NCBI GenBank assembly: GCA_033398695.1
Contig: CM065815.1
Location: forward strand, 100,406,501-100,470,500
Direction: 5' to 3'
DNA: 64,000 bases
DNA from: Orobanche coerulescens
Taxonomy: Eukaryota > Streptophyta > Magnoliopsida > Lamiales > Orobanchaceae
Both the position numbers and the translations under genes were made by a program. Shown here one piece after another: positions 56,989 to 64,000 of the stretch; the stretch's first letter is position 1; each line of letters starts with the position of its first letter. The notes below the pieces were generated by a model. The model searched no databases, was not told where the DNA came from, and saw only the letters and a list, made by a program, of their open reading frames with translations.

Positions 56989-57858
56989 TAGTTCATTTTA
57001 TTTATTTAGTTATGTAGTAGAAAATATTATTCATAAGGATGCGACATGTGCATGCCTATTTTACTTTACTCGTTTTAGTGTTTTCCTTAATTGGTAGTAG
57101 CCCAAACTTGTTCAAGGGCGTTTTAGGGAGTAACCTTTATTTATGTTGCTAGGGTTTGGTGGCTATAAATATCACTTGTAGCTCGGCCGATTTGCATATT
57201 GAATACACAAGTTGAATTTTCTCCCTTTGAGTTCTAATTGTTTGACGTGTCTCAAACACAAATTCTTGATTATTATTCGACGCGTTTTCGAATTCTAATC
57301 TGATCAATTCTCAATAGGTCTTGAGAAGAGATCATCTTTGACGAGTTATAAGTCTAGCTCGTTATAATCTTTTGTTGTTTTCTGTTCGTCCGATTGGAAG
57401 TTGTTCTTGTTTGGTCGGAATCTTTGGATTCGGTCATGGTGTGGTTCATCGGAGTGTTGTCCAATTTCTTGTTCGTGAAGCTTACTTCCATCTCGTTAAA
57501 TCGCAATCCTCATAGTTGATCGAGATTCATATCAGTTTGCTTGTTGCTGTTTGTTCCCGTTCGGCCGATCACTACTCGCGTACTCATTTCTGTTGGTTAC
57601 TACTATTGGCATTATGTGTCGCACTGTTTGTTCACGACCGACCAGTCGCTGTTTGGTTGAGAGTTGTTGCTGTTCGCTATTGCTGTAGTGAAGGGTGGTT
57701 GCTGTTAGTTGCCGATTGTTGTTGTTCGTTACGGCTATAGCGACGGGTTGTTGCTATAGCGAAAGGGGGTTGCTGTTTCAATTCCAGTTGACCGATTGTT
57801 GTTCGTTTGTCATTCGCGAATACTGCTTCTACTTCGTCTCGATACAGGATTCGTATTA
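56838..57858 (+). mobile_element. B 3' LTR
   Basis: 1021 bp, AGATACGATATGG (TGATACG with T to A) to TTCGTATTA (TATCA with C to T). Both termini have one change from the 5' LTR. GTTGT follows at 57859-57863. Confidence 0.9.
57164..57171 (+). promoter_or_regulatory. Candidate TATA box of B 3' LTR
   Basis: TATAAATA in GGCTATAAATATCAC, equivalent to 28243-28250. Here it could drive outward transcription into the A5 integrase. Confidence 0.5.
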
Positions 57859-59232
57859 GTTGTTGCGGATGCGTTATCTAGGCGGTATGCTCTACTGTCT
57901 ACTCTTGAGGTTCGTTTACTTGGGTTCGAGATGTTGAAAGAGTATTATGTTAACGATGCTGATCTCGGGGAGATTTTTACACGATGTAAATCTGGTCTGT
58001 TCGAGGATTCTATGATACAAGATGGGTTTCTCTTTAAGGGGAATCCACTTTGCTTGCCCAAACATATGGTTCGGGAGCTATTGATTCGTGAAGCTCATGG
58101 AGGAGGCTTGGCTAGCCACTTTGGCACGACTAAAACCATGGAGGTACTTAGGGAACATTTCTATTGGCCAAAAATGCAAGGAGACATAAATGATGTCGTG
58201 AGTAAATGCGTGACATGTCATATGGCGAAGAGTTCGTTCAAACCGGGCATGTATATGCCTCTACCGGTTCCGGATAGGCCATGGGAGGATGTTTCAATGG
58301 ATTTCATTATTGCGTTGCCTCGTACTCAACGGAGTAAAGATGCTATTATGGTGGTCATAGATTATTTTTTAAAAATGGCTGATTTTGTAGCGTGCCACAA
58401 GACAAACGATGCAAGCAATATGGCCGACTTATATTTCTGAGAGGTGGTACGTTTACATGGAATTCCGAAGACTATTGTTTCGGATCGAGATTCAAAATTC
58501 CTTAGCTACTTTTGGAACACCCTATGAAGGAAGGTGGGAACCAAACTCTTGTTTAGCACTTCGCACCATCCTCAAACCAACGGGCAAACCGAAGTGACTA
58601 ATCGAACTTTGGGAACATTGTTGCGTGTTCTTGTAAGCAAGACACAAAAGGACTGGGATTTAAAACTTGCACATGCGGAGTTTGCATACAACCTATCCCC
58701 TATGCATGCCACGGCTCACTCACCTTTTGAAATCGTCTATGGTTTGAATCCATATATGCCGTTAGATTTAATTCCCTTGCCGAGCGATGAGTTAGTTCAC
58801 AAAGACGCGGAGTCGAAACTTAAGTCCATGGTGAAGCTAAATGAGCAAGTGCGTAATTGGATCAGGGAGGTTAATGATGCCTACAAACGGAAATCTAACA
58901 AACAAAGAAGAGCGAGACAATTTGAAATTGGCGACTTGGTTTGGGTACATTTGAGAAAAGAATGATTTTCGGGTAAATGCAAGAATAAACTTATGCCACG
59001 AGCCGAGGGTCCTTTCAAGGTAGTTGCAAAAATAAATGATAATGCATACAGGGTAGAACTCCCCGGTGATTATGGAGTACATGCTACTTTTAACATAGGT
59101 GATCTATCTCCATATCTCGATGATGATGGAATTGTGGAATTGAGGAAAATTTCTTTTAAAGAAGGAGGGAATGATATGACCGACTACTCCAAGCGAAGAA
59201 GACGAAGTGAGGATTGGCGTAAAACAACTTGA
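57859..59232 (+). pseudogene. A5 RNase H end and integrase
   Basis: Resumes at [13 protein letters not shown], completing RNase H from 27916. Zinc module: REAHGGGLASHFGTTKT, CVTCHMAKSS. Core: SMDFIIALPRTQ, a stop at 58438-58440, [13 protein letters not shown], a TGA near 58525 for Trp, and [11 protein letters not shown] (here TNGQTEV, D to N beside the Glu motif). C-terminal part: LNPYMPLDLIPLPSDELVHK, with a stop at 58963-58965, then NDNAYRVELPGDYGVHATF. The tail enters the 3' LTR at 59172 and is frameshifted there, ending at 59232. Confidence 0.9.
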
Positions 59233-60273
59233 ACATACTTCTACATACTTAGGCGAGAAAACGGATATGAGACCTGGAGTAACCTTGTTGATCGGACTGG
59301 GAATAACTTAAACGTGGGAACATGCATCATGTTGGGTCCAAGTTGGTGAAGATAAGATAATAAAGATTTCATCCCATTTCTTTATAATAAAGTGATGCAT
59401 GATTCACGACCTGCATGTGAAGAAGAATATCACCTTGGAGATGAAACCCATCCTTTATTCCTTTTGTTTGATAGGGGTGTGGAGTACCCCTTTTTGTTGT
59501 CTTTTCCTTTATTTTAAGATCATGTGATCTTATCTTTTAATATTTTAAGTAATCTTGTAGGGCTACTCTTATCTATAAGTAGTCATATTTGGGTTGTAAT
59601 CGATTTCATTATTGAATGATCAAAAAAATACATTGTGTATTGTTTATAGTGTTGGACGAGTATCCTTCCAAAACTTGGTTATTATTCGACGTGTTTTCGA
59701 ATTTTAATCTGATGAATTATCGATAGGTCTTGAGAAGAAATCACCTTATCGAATTATAGGTTTAGTTCGATAAACACATGTTTCCTATCCTGTTTCGGTA
59801 GAAAACTCCCCCTCTCTGGACAGTCCTTACATTTCGTTCCATACTTCAACTTATTGTCCGTGTTCCCTATTCGCAAAATACATTCCTCTTGCTTTCGATA
59901 TAGGGTTGTACCTGATCGGGAGTTCGCATCAATTGCTGTTCGATTGTCCGAAGCTTGTTTCCTATTTCCATTGCATCCGACCGAAACCTGCTGTTTTCGA
60001 GTGCCGTAGTTTGGAGTTGCCTGTTCCGAGACATTTCCACTCGGCCAGTTCCTGTCTTGACGCGTGCTACTGTCCATCATTGTTGTTGTATCGAACTGTT
60101 GTTATCAGTTCCTGTCTTGTGCGCGTCCCGCTATCTATTCTTGTTGATGTATCGAACGGTTGCTTTCAGTTCCTATCAATTCCTAACTGTGCTGTTCGAT
60201 TCCTTTTGGCTAAGTGTTGTTCGCTTCCGCTCATGAAACAGCCTTCCGCTGTACCGATAGAGATTTCGCATCA
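59172..60273 (+). mobile_element. A5 3' LTR
   Basis: 1102 bp, TGATATGACCGAC to TTCGCATCA, preceded by the purine tract 59158-59171 and followed by TTTAA at 60274-60278. Nearly equal in length to the 5' LTR (1106 bp). Confidence 0.92.
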
Positions 60274-60312
60274 TTTAACCCCTTAACTCCCTTGGATTTA
60301 ATTCCTTTGCCT
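60274..60312 (+). pseudogene. C0 integrase, short middle fragment
   Basis: TTTAA duplicate plus codons for NPLTPLDLIPLP, continuing VYGF at 12589. The LINE follows. Confidence 0.85.
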
Positions 60313-60427
60313 ATTTCTTTTTGGGAAAAGTCAATTGCATTAAATTAAAAAAGAGTGGCCAATAAGGTAGGCCAGTACCACAGCAACCATAGAATGGTAC
60401 ACCATACAACATTACAAAGCAACAAAA

Positions 60428-60794
60428 CTAGAAATATAAAAAAAGATACATGGTGGAATCCTCCCATAAATGAAGGAAATGAACCAAATAAAATTGCTTT
60501 CGAGGGAGATTATTGACAATGAATAATCTTCTCAGATTCCCTGAAAATTCGAACATCCACATAAGAGGTATTCTATCCGATCCATATATGATTGCCTGGT
60601 CCGTCGGAATAATTAAAATACCACTTCCACAAAGATCGAACACGAGAACTAATGAAAGTCACATTTCTCACCAAAACACGATTTCCAAAAAGCGCACAAA
60701 CTTGCAATTTATAAAACAAAATAAGATCCCAGGATAATTGTTGGTGTTCAACTACGTCAAGACCCCGTACATACCAAATAGCGATAGGGATCAT
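60428..60794 (-). pseudogene. LINE ORF2 endonuclease fragment
   Basis: Starts MIPIAIWYVRGLD at 60794, the typical start of a plant L1 apurinic-type endonuclease, whose Asn after the first Trp (WNVRGLN) is Tyr here. ALFGNRVLVRNVTFISSRV, WKWYFNYSDGPGNHIWIG and FLHLWEDSTMY follow with one frameshift near 60573-60643. The rest of the endonuclease and the whole RT are deleted. Its ATG overlaps the ORF1 stop as ATGA (60794-60791). Confidence 0.8.
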
Positions 60795-62380
60795 CTAATA
60801 ACATCTGCAGGGGTTGCTAGCTTAGGGCCCCGAGAGGATTCCATTTGTTCAGAAACTCGTTCCATGTTATCTTCAATATTAAGATTTTCCAATATAGAAA
60901 AAGAGTTATGATGATACACCTCATCTTTTGCCATAGGAAATGACTTAGGTTGCGAATTCTTCATTTGAAGAGCTTTTGAGTGTTCAGAATTCACTTGCTC
61001 CTCACGAGATACCTCTGCCTTCTTAAAACTCCCTTGATGACACCAAGAATTATCGGCATTAGGTTTAGGTACATAGACATGTACCGGAATTTGACGTTGG
61101 ACAACCTTCTTCATCAGATGACAATCTCTGTCTACATGGCCAAAAGAAATGCACTTCCCACAATAGCTGGCTTCCATTCATATTCTTCTACCACCTTACA
61201 CGTTCCATTATATTCCCCATTTGCCGAAGGAAGAAACATGAAGATATTATCAAGAAGTTTATCGTTACCACTAACCATAACACATACTATTGCATAGCCA
61301 ATCCTTTCGATAGAAGATGTAAACGAGTCCAGATAAAGTGGACGACCAATAGCACTCGCCACTATACTAAGACCCTCCTTCGTCCAGAATTCCGTAGGTA
61401 TATTACAGAATTTGACCCAAATAGGGACCTCCTTATGATTATATTTTTCCAACGACATACCTTCCCTCCAACGTTCAAGAAATAACGGTTGTCCCGAATA
61501 AATCCAAGGACCACCTTCGATAGTATCCACAAGACACTGAATTAAATTTGAAGAAGTAAAAGCCATTGGAAGTAGCTTTTACCTCTATAAGACCTTTCTA
61601 AATCGAATATGTAAAGTTCTTAACTCCTATGAATGGAATTTTCTTACCAAGAATGTAACCCACTGCCGTGTGTTCGCATATTTTCCTTCCCTCTTGTGCA
61701 ACTTCCCACGATGGACGAACAAAGACATTGCCATTGATAATTTCGTGCTTAATATACTTTAGAGATATACGAGAAGATTTAGAAAAATACTTACAAAATC
61801 CATCTGCACCATATGTAGTAACCTTAACATTGCCAAAATAAATGTGTCCAGAATTTGGAGAAAGCGGGTTTCCAGTGTCCAAGTCGCCCGAGAGGTTCTC
61901 TGCAATGAGTCCATAATCTTAAGTAAGCAGTTTTCTAGATTTCAAGTCGCCCGTGAGGTTCTCCTCGAGCAGAGGAGAATTTTTTATGACATGAGTGCCC
62001 AGAGGATGGTTATCGACCACCAATGATGAGAAATCACCATCTCCACCAAATTGAAGATGTGAGACTACAGCTGCAAAATCTCACTTCACTTGTGGTTCCG
62101 AAAAAGGAGACTGATTTGTAACTAATGCAAGAGATGAGCTAGAAGCATCCGGAGATGGAGTTGCACGAGATTCATTTTCTTTGACTCCATAACCATCGAC
62201 CCTTTTGTCCAGATTTAGGAACTCAGGAATCTCAAACCTTTGATCCAAAAACGGGACACGACTAGAAATTAAATCTAAATCAGGCGAGAATTGTTGAACG
62301 GAGGGGACGGGTGAATGAATAGATGAAGGTGATGAGAACAGACCACATGAAGATGATAAGTTTGCCATCATTAACACCAC
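60791..62380 (-). pseudogene. LINE ORF1 (DUF4283 and zinc knuckle), frameshifted
   Basis: An RNA-binding protein of plant L1 elements. A Ser/Pro-rich N-terminus (62380-62081) is followed by a broken region and then GHIYFGNVKVTTYGADGFC at 61882-61598. The DUF4283-type part is at 61566-61132 (LIQCLVDTIEGGPWIYSGQPL, FLERWREGMS, VPIWVKFCNIPTEFWTKEGL, IGRPLYLDSFT). The C-terminal CX2C knuckle (SYCGKCISFGHVDRDC) is in 61177-60791. Three or more frameshifts separate the parts. A 61-bp tandem duplication (CAAGTCGCCCGAGAGGTTCT-like) at about 61878-61963 causes one of them. Confidence 0.82.
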
Positions 62381-62767
62381 CGCGGCGATACACCGTCATC
62401 TAACTCAAATCGCACAGAACCAACAACACAAACAAAACACTAAATCCCAAAAAGACCAGAAAATCGCAAACTAGAGCTAAATCCCAAACACAACGAAGCC
62501 CAATTAATCGAACCCCAAAACGTTCAAAGAAGAAAATTGCGAACTCAATCGCAAAAATGAATCTGAAATCGCACCGAACAAATATTGATAAAAAATCGAC
62601 TATTAATATTGTTAGGAAGTTACTAAAATTCTGAAACACCTTAGTGAAAGCATAATCTCTGGAAGATTAACAAGACTTGGAAAGGAATTGAAGAACGGCC
62701 GAGGATGAGGGGAGATAAATCGCCCTTAAATTGCCCATTTCTCTCTGATATCACTTGTTGGCCACTA

Positions 62768-63248
62768 TCCTTTGAGTGACGAGTTTGTTAATTTAGATAG
62801 TGCTAAGAAGGCTGAGTTCGTCAAGAAAATACATGAACAGAAATGCCTAAATATTGAAAGGAGAACTGAACAATATGCCAAGCAAGCCAACAAAGGGTGT
62901 CGTAAGGTAACGTTCGAACCAGGGGATTGGGTTTGGCTGCATATGAGAAAAGAAAGATTTCTAGCACAACGACGATCTAAGCTACTCCCGCGAGGAGATG
63001 GTACTTTTCTAGTCCTGGAACACGTCAACGATAATGCCTACAAGCTGGATTTACCAGGTGAGTATAATGTTAGTACTACTTTTAATATGGCTGACTTAAG
63101 CTTTTTTGATGCAGGGGACAAAATGAATTTGAGGACAAATCCTTCTCAAGAGGAAGGCAATGATGAGAAACCGCTGGATTATCCTCCGGACTCAGTTAAA
63201 ATACCCGTTAGTCCAGTCACAAGAGCAAGAGCTAAACAATTCAAGTAA
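62768..63248 (+). pseudogene. C0 integrase C-terminal part
   Basis: Open frame of about 157 codons continuing the C0 integrase: SDEFVNLDSAKKAEFVKKIHEQ, GCRKVTFEPGDWVWLHMRKERF, the GPY/F-like module (LPRGDGTFLVLEHVNDNAYKLDLP), then GEYNVSTTFNMADLSFFD and LRTNPSQEEGNDE. From 63161 the codons lie in the 3' LTR and encode PLDYPPDSVKIPVSP and a basic end TRARAKQFK, stop at 63246-63248. There is no classical chromodomain; the short basic tail is like that recalled for CRM-type elements. Confidence 0.88.
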
Positions 63249-64000
63249 TCAATCAACGGACTCATACAAATCATGTGGGATAGAGAATTGGCTAAGAAAC
63301 CAATCGAGTTGGACCCTAAAAGCGACGTGATCGTCAACATCATCAAGATACAGGAAGAGAACGATCCAATTAAGCTCGATTAAATGACATGCATACGTAA
63401 AATCTACATGCATTATACGCAGACGATTATACTCATATCCTACGCAAACGGACCATTGCATTTGAAGATACATTCGGTCCCACCATTTGAAGAGGAAATA
63501 AAGAAGTATTGGCATCTCCATTTCCATATAGTCGTGCACTCCATCATCAAAGTCATGAGTGTGATTAAAGTCTTCTCAAGAGTATCTAGCAAGAAAGATT
63601 TCGGCCCTACCTCTCCATATGACCGTTGCCATCTCCCCCCAAGTCATAGAAGTGTATCTTATTTTTCATGCTTTATTTCCTTTTCAAAGATTGTAATCTT
63701 TATTTCCTTTTTGAATTAGCTGATTTACCACCTATTTAAGAAATTTTTCGTAGGTTGTATTGACCAGATTTTTAATCCATCATAAACATATTGTTTTGCT
63801 TGAGTTTTATCAACTATTATGTTCGGTTTTGTTACTTTACAAGGCAGCCTTCGTTCTTCACTTAAGTGTTGTCTTTTTCACTCTGATTCCATGGTTCTAC
63901 TTACGTATATTTGTCGGGTTCTAGAATCCTTTCTAGAGTTCGCATTTTGCGATTCGTGGGGTTGAGGACCGGTTATCATCCATCAACTTTACGTCCGTTA
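63161..64000 (+). mobile_element. C0 3' LTR, truncated by window edge
   Basis: Starts TGATGAGAAACC after the purine tract AGAGGAAGGCAA (63148-63160) and runs to the window end. It aligns, inverted, with C1 LTR 10218-9272; about 100 bp are missing. A TATA-like CTATTTAAG lies at about 63731. No genes. Confidence 0.9.

Larger units (their letters stand above)
27917..57858 (+). mobile_element. B: Ty3/gypsy element related to family A, hosting D and A3/A4
   Basis: Target duplication GTTGT at 27912-27916 and 57859-57863 restores the A5 RNase H reading frame. Order: 5' LTR 27917-28525 plus 47635-48045 (split by D), primer site 48050-48061, gag 48091-48893, the minus-strand A3/A4 composite, integrase 56071-56988, 3' LTR 56838-57858. 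Protease, RT and RNase H of B are missing, so it is not simply interrupted. Confidence 0.9.
12590..60273 (+). mobile_element. A5: Ty3/gypsy element, family A, hosting T and B
   Basis: 5' LTR 12590-13695, primer site 13700-13711, gag 13735-14701, then array T, then protease-RT-RNase H 26033-27916, then element B, then integrase 57859-59232, purine tract 59158-59171 and 3' LTR 59172-60273. Target duplication TTTAA at 12585-12589 and 60274-60278. The A5 sequence alone totals about 6.4 kb. It carries several nonsense mutations but no visible loss of a whole domain. Confidence 0.92.
60313..62767 (-). mobile_element. LINE (plant L1 type), internally deleted
   Basis: Minus strand: 5' end near 62730-62767, ORF1 (62380-60791), the start of ORF2 endonuclease (60794-60428), then directly a 3' UTR ending GACTTTTCCCAAAAAGAAA at about 60316. 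The reverse transcriptase is absent. Two candidate target duplications: TTGCCTATTTCT (60307-60318) with TTGCCCATTTCT (62731-62742), or TCCTTTG (60303-60309) with the same at 62768-62774. The second restores the C0 integrase order (IPL then SDEF). Exact ends are uncertain. Confidence 0.85.

Noticed and set aside
57516..57740. Frame of 74 codons repeated at 47704-47928
   Set aside because: It lies in the repeat-rich U5-like part of the B LTRs and has no domain.
62743..62767. CTCTGATATCACTTGTTGG, resembling a reversed primer binding site of another LTR element
   Set aside because: It matches the common motif only in part, with no LTR or gag beside it; probably LINE 5' end or flank.
1..64000. 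An unknown gene system or intact host gene
   Set aside because: Every substantial reading frame I could follow belongs to Gag/Pol, LINE ORF1/ORF2, a PIF transposase remnant, or is an LTR by-product.

Overview
The window is nuclear DNA of a flowering plant. Nearly all of it is nested transposable elements, and I find no host protein gene, tRNA, rRNA or CRISPR array. Evidence for a plant: Ty3/gypsy (Metaviridae) polyproteins with plant chromovirus features, primer sites complementary to initiator-Met tRNA, a plant-type LINE ORF1 (DUF4283 plus zinc knuckle) and a PIF/Harbinger element. The density of same-family insertions suggests pericentromeric or other heterochromatin (inference). The species cannot be named.

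Element labels are mine. Family A: A1, A3, A4, A5 and the tandem array T. B is a sister of A; both have gag starting MDLNDADF or MDFTDANF, and LTRs starting TGATAC. Family C: C0 and C1, with LTRs starting TGAYGAGAAACC. In A, B and C the polypurine tract lies inside pol and the last pol codons lie inside the 3' LTR. I recall this arrangement from CRM-type chromoviruses, so a CRM-like assignment is inference. D and E are chromodomain chromoviruses of the Tekay/Del type, with LTRs starting TGTAAC or TGTAAT.

Layout. (1) 1-7502, minus: a cluster of family A LTRs and the degenerate element A1. (2) 7503-10218, minus: C1 (part of protease, gag, primer site, 5' LTR), inserted head-to-head into the gag of C0. 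(3) 10219-12589, 60274 to about 60312, and about 62768 to 64000, plus: C0, the outermost host element; its 3' LTR runs off the right edge. (4) 12590-60273, plus: A5, inserted in the C0 integrase (target duplication TTTAA). (5) 14702-26032: T, an LTR-internal-LTR-internal-LTR array in the A5 gag (GAATG/GAATT). (6) 27917-57858, plus: B, inserted at the RNase H/integrase border of A5 (GTTGT). (7) 28526-47629, plus: D, in the 5' LTR of B (TGGTT). (8) 29831-30764: a PIF/Harbinger element in the 5' LTR of D (TTA/TCA). (9) 35815-44490, plus: E, in the D integrase (CATAT). (10) 48894-56070, minus: a composite of A3 and the A4 LTR, sitting where B has lost protease, RT and RNase H. (11) About 60313-62767, minus: an internally deleted LINE in C0.

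The chain C0 > A5 > B > D > E is five levels deep and fixes the relative order of insertion. E is the best preserved: one near-continuous gag-pol, broken by one apparent frameshift near its end and with an Asn in place of the protease catalytic Asp. All other coding regions carry stops, frameshifts or deletions. The genes do not form a pathway; each set is, or was, a retroelement replication kit (Gag, protease, reverse transcriptase, RNase H, integrase).
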